Source of the DNA: Malurus cyaneus samueli
Lineage: Eukaryota; Chordata; Aves; Passeriformes; Maluridae
DNA length: 64,000 nucleotides
NCBI GenBank assembly: GCA_009741485.1
Contig: CM019228.1
Span: forward strand, 11,437,287 to 11,501,286
Reading direction: 5' to 3'
Shown here piece after piece: positions 12,901 through 23,350 of this stretch. The notes beneath the pieces are model-generated. The model was given only the letters and a program-made list of their open reading frames with translations. It made no database searches and was not told where the DNA came from. The translations under genes and the position numbers were made by a program. Every line of letters begins with the position of its first letter. The first letter of the stretch is position 1.

Positions 12901-15900
12901 CAAATTTTAGAGTCACCACACTAAAAAAGCAACAAAAAACTGTGTGTGGGAAGGATTCACTGAGCTCAAATGACAAGTGGCCATAAACAGGGAACACTGA
13001 AAGATCTTCCTGCCCCTTCCTAGCGCTCTGGGATGTGTTTGGAGAGCACTACACTCACATTTGCTGCCCCTCAGAGCACATAACCCAACCCCAGGGCTGA
13101 GTTTTCCCCATAGTTCTCTGCACCACATTGCAGATGCAATGGAAACAGGTAATTTTGGATTTTTCAGGATGGCATCCAGCCGTTCCAGGCTGTCAGGCAG
13201 GATTGTAGCACAGCAGAGAGGATGCTCTGTGTCTGACAGGACACAATGTACCAGCTTTGACAGGGTCTGCCAGATTTATGGACAGGGGTAGAAAATCTGA
13301 AAAGTTCTGCAGAGCTACACATCATGTTGCCCTAAATATTTGTAAATAACAGTAAATAAAATTCACAAGAATCTCTGGCATCTGTGGTTACCTCCTTCCC
13401 CTTCCTTCAGGATTTTTCAGGATTTTCACATCCTTCATTCTTAATAGAATTAAAGTGGCCAAGAAGCCTGAGCTGTGTTTCTTCTCATAAATTAGGCACC
13501 TGTTGATTTTCCTCATTTTTTGGCTGCTGTTCATGCTCAACAGCCTGAGCTTTCTATTCCTCTTCTGCTGCTGCTGCTTTGAACTTAATGACCAAACCTT
13601 CCAGCACGTCATCAAGGAGACAATCCTTCTGCCAGCTGCCAAACTGTGACAGATTTTGGGACTTTAGATATTTGATGTTGAGACAGAGATGTGTCTTCTC
13701 CCACCATGTTTACACAACAGGCTGGATTTTTTTCCCTTACTTTTACTGGAAAATTTAAATTTTCATTGCCTGCCTGTAACAAACTTGGCAGCAGATGCTC
13801 TGGTGCTGTGCCAGAGGGTGTTAGGAGGCTGAAATTCTGGATCTGCAGGGCTCGCTGCTTTGCTTTGTGTTCTTTAGTCATCCTGAGACCAGCAGCTTTT
13901 CTGTCTTGTTCTCTGTTCCATGCTGAAACTTCACAGAGGTTATTTCCATTTCCTCCTGTGCTGCCCTGTTTTTGCTCTCACAGACATGCTGAGAAGTCCT
14001 TTTAAATTAAAATATTAGTTCTCAAGAGCCGCAGAAGTCACCTGGAATCACTTTCCAGCAGCAGTTTGGGACACTGGGAACTGCATTGTCATAACCAGAA
14101 ACCTTGAGAGGTGGGCTGTGGTCACTAAATGGGATGTGATGGACTTGTGTGACTTTGTTTCGAGCAGCTGCTGTGCTTGCCAGTGCCTTTCCTTGGAAGC
14201 TGGAAGCTTTACAAAGAGAAAAGGAATAGAAATAGGCTGTGATGAAGAAATCCTTGGGAATGTGTGGGAAGCAGGGAGCAGCCCTGTGAGGGAAGGTCTT
14301 AGGCCTGGCCCTCATACCCAGCAGTGTATCTGTGTGTATCTGTGAGTGTTGTGCTGCTGCAGGGCTGTGCCCTGAACCTGTTCCTGCCGTGTTTTGGAAG
14401 GTTCTGGACATCCTGCAGCACATCCAGGCCCTGGACCCGTCGCAGCACGGGGCTGTGGGGTACCTGGTGCAGCACACCCTGGAGCACATCGAGCGGCGCA
14501 AGGAGGAGCTGGGCCCCGAGGTCAAGCACCGCTCGGACGAGAAGCACAAGGAGGTTTGCTTTTCCATCGGGCTCATCATGAAACACAAGAGGTGAGCCTG
14601 AAGCCTTCCCCAGCCTCTGCACCCACAGAGCACAGGGGTTTGTGCTGGCAGGAATGAGATGTTTGGTGCCGAGGAGGAAGGGAAGTGCCGGATATGTGTG
14701 TCCATCCCGTGTGAAAAAATGGGAGCAGCTCCATGTGAGTGCCTGGAGAGAGCAAATGTTTGCACTGCAGACAGCTTGACCTGTCTTGAGTCATCCCCTG
14801 TCACACAGGTGACATGCCCAGAGCACAGAGCTCACTGTGCAACAGAGTCAACTACCGAATCCATTCTGATATGCCCAGGACAGTTTGTGGATGTTTCACT
14901 GTGCTCTCTCCTCCTCCTGCACACAGAGGATTTGTGCTCCTGCCTGCCCTGGGTTGCTTTGGACACTGCTCTGACTCACCCAGGCATCCAGAGCATGTTT
15001 TAGGGGCATCAGCAGTGATAGCTGTAACACCTCACAATCAATCCCATAAACATTCTGGAAATAGTGATGGCTTCCTTCTCAGTGTTGGGATTACCCTGTC
15101 AGTGTGATGGGCTCAGAAATAATTGCACAACCCACTGGTTGTTGAACCCTCCTTATTTCTTGTTTCCTCTTCTGCTTGCTGACATCCCAGCTCTTTCCCA
15201 TTCTCTTTCTTGCTCACATTTGGTTTTCCTTTGTCTTCATCTGTTTATTCCTGTCTGTTTATCCAGTCATTCACAGCTGTTTCCCTCCACCTCAGAATAC
15301 AAACACAAAGTTTTTCTGAATTATTGTTTTTTCCTCTTGTTCCTCTCCTCCTCCTGCCAGCTCTCAGGGGGTTCCTATCCTGTTTGTGCTGTATTAATCT
15401 CAAGGAAAAAGAGCTGGCTCTGGTGTTTTCAATTGAATTTCTTTGATCAGGTATGGCTATAATTGTGTGATTTATGGCTGGGATCCTGCCTGCATGATGG
15501 GCCACGAGTGGATCCGGAATATGAATGTGCACAGCCTCCCCCACGGCCCCCACCAGCCCTTCTACAACGTCCTGGTGGAAGATGGTTCCTGCAGATATGC
15601 TGCCCAAGGTGAGCAGGAGCTCCTGGTCCACTCTCTGTCTGTATCAGCACAAAGGGATGCTTCAATGATTAATTAAGGGTGATTATAACAAGTGTTAAAA
15701 AGGTAGAGGTAGGAAGGAAAATGCTCCTGAGTCGTGGCCTGCTCTGTTTGCTCTCCATGAAATCGGCACTGCTGGGAATGGACATGAAGGCCTCCTCTGG
15801 TGTCATCTCCTCCTAGTCAAGAAAGTGTTTTGGGCCCTCTTATGGTTTGAACCTTAATTGCTGCTCTGAAAGAAGTAGTTCAGCTTTTGCTGAAGGTTGA

Positions 15901-18900
15901 AGGTCTGTCAGCAGCTTTGACAGCTGTGCTTGGACAGGACCTGGAAATGGGATTTGGTGAGGGAGCACACAGGATTGGTTCTGGCCACTGTCACGTGCCA
16001 GAATACCAAGGAACACCAATAACCTGGCTTTTAGTGCCACCTTTAACCAGAACAAAAATTAATGTCTCTTGATGAGTGCAGAGAAGTGTAGAAATCTCTA
16101 TGTCACATGTTCTTTATGCCACATAACCATAAGAGGAAACTCTTGGTCAGGGTGTGTGGCTGGGGTACAGGAAGAGCTGTTGAACTGAAGTTCAACAGGA
16201 AATTACAAAGAAAATTACAAAAGAAAAGCACTTCTGTGACTCTGGATATTGTAAAAATGTTAATTTGCCTCATGTTTGTGTACTTGCCTCCTGTTTGTGT
16301 ATTTGCCTCATGTTTGCCATTCAGGCAGGGCAGCTGCACAGCCAGAGTGTTCTGCTAAGAGATGTGGAAGCTGCTGGAGGGAAAATCCTGGCCAAAATGC
16401 CATTTCCCTGGATGCTCCTCCACTGTCTGGTCCCTTGGGTGTGACCAGAGGTGGTTTTACAGGAAGGGACACTCGTACTTCTTTTCCACTGTCCTGAGAG
16501 TGGCCTTTTTACATTCAGCAGCCCAAAAAGATGAAGTGGGATTAATTCAGTAAAACCTGATGGCTCAGATTAGGCAGGGCTTGGCCTCTCAGAGAGTCTG
16601 AAAAACCAGAAATTCTTGTGTGCCATGGGTTGATATTAAAATATGCATCTGGGTAATTACCTAATCAGGTAATTGTCCCCAGTGCTGCTGGGGCTGAGTC
16701 ATCACTTATCTTTTGTCTAATGATGTGAAAACAAACAGAAGCCTGGCTGGTCCCACGGTGCTGTTCAGGGTAGGCTGACACTGTTATCTCTGTGCAGGAG
16801 ACAAGAGTTTTGATACTTCTGGGGAAAAGTGAAGGGTTTGTGCTGCCTGGCTGTTGATATCCTCTCTAAAACACATCCTCAGATCGTTTGGGAAGGATTA
16901 TTTCATATCCTCCTGACTTGACTCTGGGGAGAGAGTGAGAGTTTTTTAATAGAAGAATCCTAAACAAATCCTCATTTTCACCAGCTCAGAAATAACAGCA
17001 AGCTTATTATAGATAAATGAACCTCAGTTTGAGGCCTTCCTGTAAATCTGTGGGTTGACTGTAGCTAATTCCAGAACTCCTGTGTCATGCAGAGAGTTTG
17101 GTACCTGTCCACTCTTGCCTGTGTTTGATTTGCTTTGTGACAGCACAGGAGGGAGATCTGTGGCTCAAAACTGTTTGTCAGCACCTTTGTGAGGCTCCCA
17201 CCTTGTGCTGAACTCGTTTGTGTCAGCTTGTTCCTGCTGCCAGCTGCTGTTCCAGCCATCCCTGCTGTTCATCCATCCCTGCTGTTCCAGCCATCCCTGC
17301 AGCCCCATCCCTGCATCCCAGAATATCCATCCCTGCACATCCATCCCATCCCTGCACATCCCGTCCCTGCAGCCTCATCCCAGAATATCCATCCCTGCAC
17401 ATGCATCCCATCCCTGCAGCTCCATCCCTGCTGTTCCAGCCATCCCTGCAGCCCCATCCCTGCAGCCCCATCCCTGCAGCCCCATCCCTGCAGCCCCATC
17501 CCTGCAGCCCCATCCCAGAGTACCATCTCTGCAGCTCCATCCCTGCAGCTCCATCCTGCAGCTCCATCCCTGCAGCTCCATCCCTGCAGCCCCATCCCTG
17601 CAGCCTCTCCCTCAGCCCATCCCTGCAGCTCCATCCCTGCAGCTCCATCCCTGCAGCTCCTCGCCCATCCCTGCAGCTCCATCCCTGCAGCCCATCCCTA
17701 GCTCCATCCTGCAGCTCCATCCTGCGCTCCATCCCTGCAGCTCCATCCCTGCAGCTCCATCTGCAGCTCCATCCCTGCAGCTCCATCCCTCAGCCATCCC
17801 GCAGCCCTCCCTCAGCTCCATCCTGCAGCTCCATCCTGCCACCTGCGTCGCGCAATCCCTGCAGCATCCTCATCTCACTCCACCTCAGCTCCATCCCTGC
17901 AGCCCATCCCTGCAGTCATCCATCCCTGCAGTCCCTAGCCTCTGCAGTCCCTGCAGTTGCCTGTGCACAGCTCCCAGCTCAGCCATGCTGCTGCAGAGCA
18001 CTCAGCAGTGCAGCTCATTTTCCGCAGTGGTGCAGTATCCAAAGGTCCTTTGCAAGCCTCTAGGACTGCACCAGCCTGCTGAGGGATGGAGAGCTCTGGT
18101 GCTGCTGGCTGCACACCCTGCCATGCAGCAGCTTCAAAGAGCCAGCATGGATTAATAGGAATTCTCCGTGCTCCCTGTAATGAACTGGGTTTCAGGGACA
18201 GATTATTCCTGAATGACAGTCTCTGCATCCCAGCTCATCCCTGCCCTGCCCAAAGTCAGCCTTTGATCCTTATGCAGCTTTTTTTTTTTTTTTTCTTTTT
18301 TAATAGATAATACTACCTGTTTTATCTGGCACTGTGCTGGAAAAAATGACATCATTTGGGGAATGCTGCAGGGCTGTTGCTTGTGGGTTTTTCTCCTGCT
18401 CCCTGCTCTGCACCGACACTGCAGAGCACAGCAGCCCTTGGCTGGGGTCACCTTTGGGCTTTAGTGTTTAGGGGTCACCTTTGGGCTTTAGTGTTGTTTA
18501 ACTCTTGTGCTTGACCTGGTTATCTTGTAGGACAGGGAGGAAAGGAGCTGTTGTGGGAAAGGATCAACGTGTCCTTAAGGACTTTGACTTGGGGAAGTTT
18601 GGATTTAGGGAAGTTTGTTTTGCTGGAGACAGGCTGCAAACCAGGCGTGGTGGAAGCACAGGCTGAGGGAGGAAGCTCTTGGCTCCTCTGCCAGGACAGC
18701 CTTGTGCAGGTGGGCTCACCCTGGAGCATTTGGGGGGGATCTCTCCTGGAGTGGATCCCCCGAGGGCTGTGAGGGATCACAGCTGAGCTGAGTGCAGCAG
18801 CTTCTCTCCTGCTCCAACCCAATGCCAGGCAATCTCATGCATCAAACCATTCCCAGCCCCTGCTCGGTGGGGTCATCAGGAGGTGAGGCTCTGTGAGCAA

Positions 18901-19227
18901 TCACACTGCACATTTCCCTGAATTAGGGAGTTTTTAACGTTCAAAACATCAGATATTGGTGTTTCTAGAGACACAAACAAGGCCTGGGAGGGGCCCAGGA
19001 TTCACTGGTGTTCCTGTGGTGATAACTGCTCCTTCCCTTCCCTCACAGAGAACCTGGAGTACAACTCGGAGCCCCGGGAGATCCCTCACCCCGACATTGG
19101 CCGCTACTTCTCTGAATTCACCGGCCTTCACTACCTGGCAAATACTGAGCTGGAAATTCGGTACCCGGAGGATTTGGAGCTCACCCGAGCCACAGTGCAG
19201 AAGATTTACAGTTCAGGCAAGGAGTGA
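716..19227 (+). CDS. FBXO21: FBXO21, F-box only protein 21 (12 coding exons, full coding span with introns)
   Basis: This is the substrate receptor of an SCF-type (SKP1-CUL1-F-box) ubiquitin ligase. Exons 716-914, 3543-3678, 5839-5933, 7584-7705, 9368-9514, 10009-10142, 10366-10502, 11002-11178, 11924-12056, 14401-14591, 15451-15608 and 19049-19227 join in consistent phases with GT/AG borders. They give about 602 residues, against about 620-630 in mammals. Domain order is as follows. An F-box lies at about residues 16-65 (LPGELLELILCC...IGRVSCTCRRLRE). A SirB1/transglutaminase-like region is centred on RRTGIPISLSVLY and NFPSHFLLRW. A C-terminal YccV/HspQ-like domain carries YGWDP and QPFYNVLVEDG. 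Family work on mammalian FBXO21 links it to EID1 and ASK1 ubiquitylation. One base appears missing in exon 1 near 821, so the written frame breaks inside the F-box. I read this as a consensus error because everything downstream is intact. Identification is very secure. Confidence 0.97.
915..3542 (+). other. FBXO21 intron 1
   Basis: The intron contains a minus-strand CR1 fragment near its 5' end (about 1150-1345). The rest becomes AT-rich with no recognisable gene, RNA or long repeat. Open frames across 1145-2245 are intronic chance frames or CR1-derived. Confidence 0.8.
1150..1345 (-). mobile_element. CR1 LINE fragment
   Basis: It reads in reverse as the familiar CR1 3' region. Recognisable segments are a 'grossly conserved' stretch equivalent to GGGACACTTTCCACTGTCCC, then CTCCAAGTTTATGCAGCCTGGCCT and AGGGATGGGGCAGCCACAGC. 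It is truncated and non-coding. Confidence 0.7.
3543..3678 (+). CDS. FBXO21: FBXO21 exon 2
   Basis: The acceptor TTTTGCAG precedes GTGGCC and the donor is CAT|GTGAGT. The exon encodes WPSLLKYYSHTDGISWLEEY, continuing through KARHNAGLEAQRIVASFSKR to FFSEH. It matches the conserved segment that directly follows the F-box. Phase 2 in, phase 0 out. Confidence 0.97.
3770..4010 (-). mobile_element. CR1 LINE fragment
   Basis: The segment runs from AAAGCCTCCAGAATCAGTCCAACC through CTTCACTAAGCAACTTGTTCCAATGC to CCCCTGTAACAGCTTGAGG. It is the reverse orientation of an old CR1 3' part and carries a short AATTAATTGAATT expansion near 3920-3945. Confidence 0.7.
4145..4350 (+). mobile_element. CR1 LINE 3' fragment
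   Basis: The segment ends with CTGGACTGGATGATCCCTGTGG, then GTCCCTTCCAGCTCAGGATATTCCATGATTAT, the diagnostic 3' end of CR1 with its short terminal microsatellite. It is truncated and non-coding. Confidence 0.75.
4987..5002. repeat. Poly-C run (16 C)
   Basis: An uninterrupted run of 16 C sits in FBXO21 intron 2. Its length is probably uncertain, because such runs are a known weak point of base calling. Confidence 0.9.
5839..5933 (+). CDS. FBXO21: FBXO21 exon 3
   Basis: The acceptor is TTTGGCAG and the donor AAG|GTAAGAG. The exon encodes VPCDGFSDIETLGCPSHFFE followed by DELMCILNMEGR, a strongly conserved FBXO21 segment. Phase 0 in, phase 2 out. Confidence 0.97.
5934..7583 (+). other. FBXO21 intron 3
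   Basis: There are no recognisable repeats or genes. The stretch from about 6840 to 7340 is AT-rich and free of transposon marks and is listed among possible conserved non-coding elements. Confidence 0.7.
7584..7705 (+). CDS. FBXO21: FBXO21 exon 4
   Basis: The acceptor is CTGTGCAG and the donor GGAGG|GTGAGT. The exon encodes KGLTWKYYAKKILYFLRQQN, then ILKNLKEYLQRPTERQSFLEG. The YYAKKIL and LRQQ blocks are conserved in the family. Phase 2 in, phase 1 out. Confidence 0.97.
7706..9367 (+). other. FBXO21 intron 4
   Basis: I see no gene, RNA or clear transposon in this intron. Its frames (for example 8169-8642) are chance frames without family similarity. Confidence 0.75.
9368..9514 (+). CDS. 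FBXO21: FBXO21 exon 5
   Basis: The acceptor is TTTTGCAG and the donor GCAG|GTACTG. The exon encodes AVLIDQYCNPLSDICLKSVQ, followed by AQVDDITDKVRKVLRTKNPR and HPSVASKAG. The IDQYCNPLSDI block marks the start of the SirB1-like region of FBXO21. Phase 1 in and out. Confidence 0.97.
10009..10142 (+). CDS. FBXO21: FBXO21 exon 6
   Basis: The acceptor is GTTTCCAG and the donor CACCAG|GTATGT. The exon encodes EVLVPEVELQRQVLDAMNCV, then LYEQLKYKGNELDYYNSLNS and YIHQ. It lies within the SirB1/transglutaminase-like domain. Phase 1 in, phase 0 out. Confidence 0.97.
10366..10502 (+). CDS. FBXO21: FBXO21 exon 7 (transglutaminase-like core)
   Basis: The acceptor is CCCCCAG and the donor AAGG|GTGAGT. The exon encodes VLIRRTGIPISLSVLYLTIA, then RQLGVKLEPVNFPSHFLLRW and CQGKEG. 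The GIPISL...PSHFLLR pattern is the signature of the SirB1/transglutaminase-like fold. Phase 0 in, phase 2 out. Confidence 0.97.
10555..10778. repeat. Two-copy tandem duplication, about 117 bp, in FBXO21 intron 7
   Basis: The segment from about 10555 to 10660 recurs at about 10672 to 10778, offset by 117 bp. Both copies contain ATTATTTTCCATCT, a GGGAAAGATCAGA-type block and GAAGTTTTCCTA. The copies differ by scattered substitutions, so the duplication is not very recent. Confidence 0.8.
11002..11178 (+). CDS. FBXO21: FBXO21 exon 8
   Basis: The acceptor is CTCTTTAG and the donor AAGCG|GTGAGT. The exon encodes STDIFDYTYIDAFGKGKQLT, then VKECEYLIGHHVTEEFYGVV and TSKEVLQRMVGNLLNLGKR. The DIFDY.YIDAFGKGKQLTVKECEYLIG block is nearly invariant in the family. 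Phase 2 in and out. Confidence 0.97.
11924..12056 (+). CDS. FBXO21: FBXO21 exon 9
   Basis: The acceptor is GCTGGCAG and the donor AAAAG|GTACCT. The exon encodes ESTDQSYQLLRDSLDLYLAM, then YPDNVQHLMLQARLYFHLGI and WPEK. It is a helical TPR-like segment after the catalytic-like core. Phase 2 in, phase 0 out. Confidence 0.97.
12057..14400 (+). other. FBXO21 intron 9
   Basis: I see no gene, RNA or confident transposon. Composition is ordinary and no tandem array stands out. Confidence 0.7.
14401..14591 (+). CDS. FBXO21: FBXO21 exon 10
   Basis: The acceptor is TTTTGGAAG, a weak pyrimidine tract, and the donor AAGAG|GTGAGC. The exon encodes VLDILQHIQALDPSQHGAVG, then YLVQHTLEHIERRKEELGPE, VKHRSDEKHKEVCFSIGLIM and KHKR. 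It leads into the YccV-like domain. GC content is visibly higher than in neighbouring introns. Phase 0 in, phase 2 out. Confidence 0.97.
15451..15608 (+). CDS. FBXO21: FBXO21 exon 11 (YccV/HspQ-like domain)
   Basis: The acceptor is TTGATCAG and the donor CAAG|GTGAGC. The exon encodes YGYNCVIYGWDPACMMGHEW, then IRNMNVHSLPHGPHQPFYNV and LVEDGSCRYAAQ. YGWDP and QPFYNVLVEDG are the hallmark of the hemimethylated-DNA-binding/HspQ (YccV) fold. In bacteria HspQ is a protease specificity factor; its role in FBXO21 is not settled. Phase 2 in, phase 1 out. Confidence 0.97.
15609..19048 (+). other. FBXO21 intron 11
   Basis: This is the longest intron of the gene. It contains the CCATCCCTGCAGC minisatellite (17250-17945), a poly-T tract (18279-18302) and a small 26-28 bp tandem duplication near 18443-18497 (GGGGTCACCTTTGGGCTTTA twice). 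Nothing else is recognisable. Confidence 0.8.
17250..17945. repeat. Minisatellite, unit about 15 bp (CCATCCCTGCAGCTC)
   Basis: Tens of copies of CCATCCCTGCAGCYC and shorter variants (CCATCCCTGCACAT, CCATCCTGCAG) fill about 700 bp of FBXO21 intron 11. Long open frames on both strands (up to about 316 codons) come only from the 15-bp periodicity and encode SIPAA / GWSCRD-type repeats. They are not genes. Units with 13-14 bp in the right half suggest small deletions. Confidence 0.9.
19049..19227 (+). CDS. FBXO21: FBXO21 exon 12 (C-terminus and stop)
   Basis: The acceptor is CCCTCACAG. The exon encodes ENLEYNSEPREIPHPDIGRY, then FSEFTGLHYLANTELEIRYP and EDLELTRATVQKIYSSGKE, followed by TGA at 19225-19227. 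The GRYFSEFTG and ELEIRYPEDLE blocks are conserved. The tail after VQKIYS is a few residues shorter than in mammals. Confidence 0.96.
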
Positions 19228-20715
19228 GTGCCAAAGGCAGCCTGGGGACAGAAGCAGCTGGAGTGTAGCTTTACCCTCTTTGCAGAACTTGCGTGGGAAG
19301 CAAGTTTGGTGACAATCCTTTGGCTTAATGCATCGAAAACTGCATTGGACGTGGAAACTGGTGCTACAGCATCTTCCCCTCGTCTGCCTGCCCATCCTGG
19401 CCCAAGGCACAGGGACACTTTGGTACTCAAGGCCCAGCAGGAGCATCTGGCAGGGACAGGAGCGTTGTCCTTTGGAAGGATCTGCACATCCTGCTCGTTC
19501 TGTGGTGGCCTTGCCTTAGAAGGTCAACACAGTGAGATCCCGGTGTGGAATGTGGATGAGCCCCCCTCTTCCAGAGCAGGAAGTTGCTTGTCCTTGCAGT
19601 ATTGTGAGGTTTTTGTTTGGCTGTGTCTCTTTGGTTTGGTTTGAATGTCTATCCCATGCAGGCGATAGTTTTTAAAGTCTCTCCGTTTCACTGTTGTCTT
19701 CTTCAGTCTGAATTTTTGGGTCAGGTATCGCTTCACCTCTATAGTCTGATTGTTTCTAGAGCTCCTGTTCCAATTCTGAACATCCTTCTGGGCCTGGCAA
19801 TATCCTTATGGGCCTGGGAAAGACAACCAGCAGCAGTGGGGCTCATGGGGTGGCAAGCAGTGCTGACTCTGGGGGCCACATCAGCGATGACAAAGACTCC
19901 TCGAGCAGAAGAGGAGCTCCTGGCCCTTTTCCATGCCTGCTGAACGCACCCAGCCCACATTCTGACCTTGTTCTTTGGTCTGTCCATCGTGTGTGTCCAA
20001 GGTGGGCTCCATGGCACAGCCATGAGTGTTCCCAGGAGGATTTGGGACCTCGTGGGGATGTTGGTGGAACCTCGAGGGCAGCACCAGAATGACTTTGATG
20101 GATGCAGAGCTGCTGCTCGCTGCTGTCTCCGATTCTTTTTTCCAATAGGTATTTATGCAATACAGTGAGCGATGACTGGAACTTGGCCATCCCTGGAATC
20201 AGCCAAACCATTAGGGAAGCAAGACATTCATTCCTGCAGCTCGAGGCCTTCTTTCTTCTTGCCAAAAGAAAAGGGATTCTGGGGGTGTGCAGAATCCTCG
20301 GCTGCCTGCGAGGAAAGGGCTTTAGCAGCTCGAGGCATGTGAATTTGAACCTTGACTTGGAGGCCCAGGCAGAAGCACTGCAGCAGAGTGTTCCCTCTGG
20401 GCTCAGGGGCCGTGGGGTGCAGAGTGATATGTTTGTGCATATCTTTGTGGTTTCTGAAGCAATGTGTGTAGAGTAGCTGCACTTGTTTCTCCTGTCACTG
20501 TCCATTTGCAACACAGCAGTTCTCCTGTCCGAGCTGGCACTTAGGGCCCTGTAGAGGTAGGTGGATGCTCTTTAGTCTCGTACACACTACAGGAATCTCC
20601 ACGTGGAATCACTCACAGCCCCCCTGTCTGGCAATGCCTGCCCTGCATGTCACCTCCTGCAACCCTGAGCACTGGTGTTCTGTGAGAAATAAATACTGAG
20701 AGCCCGGCGCCGTGG
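19228..20715 (+). other. FBXO21: FBXO21 3' untranslated region
   Basis: The region runs from the stop codon to the poly(A) signal at 20688. No coding family is visible. The end point is set by the AATAAA and is therefore approximate. Confidence 0.65.
20688..20693 (+). terminator. FBXO21: Poly(A) signal of FBXO21
   Basis: A perfect AATAAA lies about 1.46 kb after the FBXO21 stop. It is followed within 20-50 bases by a (TGG)n tract that could serve as the GT-rich downstream element. Confidence 0.6.
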
Positions 20716-23350
20716 TGGTGGTGGTGGTGGTCTGCAGGGGTCTGGGGGCTCCAGGAGCAGGAGCTTGTGGGGACAGGGTGAGGAATGCTGAGGGGTCTGC
20801 CCTCAATGCAGAACTCTGCCCTTAAGGAGTCAGAATCCCAGAATGGTTTGGGCTGGAAGGGACCTTAAAGCTCCCTTTGTTCCGTGGGCAGGGACACCTT
20901 CCGCTATCCCAGGTCGGTACTGGCATGATCCTGGAGAGAGGGAGGGAGGAATTCCCATTGTGAAGTAGGGTAGGGAATCCTCAGGCAACAATCCTAAAAT
21001 CCATCTCTTGTTCTTAAAGCTTGGAGTAGATGCCAGCCCTCCAACACGTTTTGAAAGCAGATCCGAAAAGATTCCTGGCAGGGATGCGAGGTTGGGAATG
21101 GGGGTGGTGATTCCCAGGGTAGCTGAGAACAGGTTTGGGCTCCCCGACCCCATTCCCATTCCTGTCAGCGAGATTCCTGGGGTTTTGTGCTCCCTTCTGT
21201 TGTCCTGGGCCTCTCTCCAGTGCATCCAGGGAATGACAGAGCTCCCAGGAGCCCCAGCACGAGGAGCTGCCTGAGTGCCAGGTACAGCTGTGCTGTAAAA
21301 GAGCCAGAGGAGCTGACAGAAAACACCCAGAGTTTCCCTGAAAACCCACCGGGAAAGCTGTTGGGTGCTCCAGGGGTGCAGAGCTGCCAGCAGGGCCCTT
21401 TCTGCCCCTTTTGGGATCACTCTGTGTACCCTGAGGAGGGCTGGCCCAGGAGGAAGTGTGGGAGCTGCTGCTCACCACAAACTTCCCCATGGCTGCTGTT
21501 GCCAGGGGTGCAACAGGGGCCAGCCTTGGGTGCTCAGGGTGCATCCTCATCCCTCTGGCAGGAGTTTTGGGGGGGAATTGGACAGCTCTGGGTGCTCCCC
21601 ATATCCACACTTCTGGGTGTTGAGTCACCCAGAGCATCAGCACAGCCTTGGATGTGCCAAATTTGGAAAAGACTGGACCTGGTCCAATCAATTTTCCGCA
21701 CAATCTCAACCAAGGGTCCAAAGTCAGATTTTGGGATTTGAGACTAACCCCGAGGGAATGCTGTGTTCCCTTTGTCCCCACTGCCTCCAGTGCTGCTTGT
21801 CCTGGGTGGAGTCTTTGGTGCTGGTGAGGAGAAACTCCCCTGTGATTTCCTGCTGCCCTGGGAGGCCTCAGCCCAGCACCCAGCGTGGCCAGGGAAAGCT
21901 GGAAACCCTCCAGGACACCTCTTGGAATTCACAGGGGTTCCCGCAGGCTGCACATCCAAGGTCCAGCACAGCAGGAAAGCCCTGTGGGGGACGGTGGGGT
22001 GACATTTGGGGTTTGCCTGTGCCCCCTCCCCTCTTGGCAGCACAGTTGCCTTTTCCCCGAGAGGACAGCAGTGGATCCCAAACGTTCCCTGTGTCCGTGA
22101 GCAATGTCGGGATCTGCAGTGCCACGTTGAAGATGGTGCCAGTGACATCCATCAGGATTTGTTCTGTCCTGTGTGTGGAGCTCTCCAGGAAGGGTTTTTG
22201 GCTTTCTGGAGAAGGTGGAATTCCCTCCCTTTTCCCCCACCAAGGGCCAGGTTGCTCCTGTGCGGTGCCAAAGCCCTCTGGTGCTGCATCCCTGGGGAGC
22301 AGGGGGTGAATTCCTGCCGTTAATGCCATGTTCTCCCTTCCCTTCCATCCCTCCTGGGGACACAACATCCCCAGTGCTGTCACCTCAAAATCCGGAGGGT
22401 GAAGGAATAAAATACAGAATGGGGGAAGAGGAGGCTGGGAAGGGGCAGGAAGGGAGGAGTAATCCCGGGCTGGATCCTTAGGGACAGCCGTGTGCTGGTT
22501 CTGAGCTTTGCCCCCGGCTCTGGGCGCTCGGGGATGTCTCGGGCAGCGCCATTCCCGGGGTTCCTCCGGCAGAGAGGAGAGCCCTGGGGAGGTTCATCCA
22601 CCCTGGGAGGCCGAGGGCTCAGGCCCGGGTCAGGCTGAGGAGCTGCCCAGCAGAGCAGGGACAGCTCCCGGTGCAGCATCCTCCTGGGAACCCTTCCAGA
22701 ATCCCTCTGGATCCGTCCTGACACACAGGGACACGCTCGGAGCGCCCTGACCCAGCCAAGGGCGGGGACTGAAGCTCTGTGGCCAACCATGGCATTTGTC
22801 TCCAGCCTCTGCAGGAACACCGGGCCTCTCCAGCCCAGCCTGGAGCCGGGGGGAGCCGCGTCCTCTGCGACACGGGAGGGGAGGAAGGGCTGTCCTGGGC
22901 TGGACAAGGGTCCCTGGCATCTCCTGCTCCCTTCCAGGCCGCCTCCACCACACACGGGCTGGCTCCAGGTCTGTCCTGCCTGCTTCTCCCAGGGCTCCAT
23001 GGCTCCCACCTGCCTCCCTGGTGGCCCTTCCCCCTCGGGGACACAGGGACTGTGTAGGCAGGGACTGAGTGCTGCATATCTGACCCCCTCCTACCTTCCT
23101 TCTCCCGGCTGGAAGCGCCTGGGCTGGGCGAAATTCCCCATTTGATGGAAAACTGCTGGCCCGGAGATGGAGGGTGAGGAGCCCTGAGCCCAGGGCCCCT
23201 GAGAGCTGAGCTCGCAAGATGGACACATCTCTCCTTTCTCCTTTTTTATTTATAAACAGGTATTTTCCTGGGCAGCTGGAGGCTGGAAATTACTTCATCT
23301 CTTTCCCGTTTATATCTGGCTTTAAACAAATAAACCTTGACGTGCTACCT
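20716..23350. other. Intergenic DNA between FBXO21 and TESC
   Basis: A short (TGG)n repeat begins the stretch, followed by a minus-strand CR1 fragment (20830-20930) and then GC-rich sequence with no recognisable gene. Long frames on both strands at 21014-23226 reflect GC richness; none shows a protein family I recognise. Confidence 0.65.
20830..20930 (-). mobile_element. CR1 LINE 3' fragment
   Basis: It begins AATCCCAGAATGGTTTGGGCTGGAAGGGACCTTAAAG, the reverse complement of the typical CR1 3' end, and continues into GGGCAGGGACACCTTCCGCTATCCCAGG. Confidence 0.8.

Noticed and set aside
17205..18155. Long open frames (up to 316 codons) on both strands
   Set aside because: They are translations of the 15-bp CCATCCCTGCAGC minisatellite inside an intron.
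21014..23226. Several frames of 150-314 codons between FBXO21 and TESC
   Set aside because: GC-rich sequence lowers stop frequency. No splice structure, family motif or codon conservation can be recognised, and plus and minus frames overlap everywhere.
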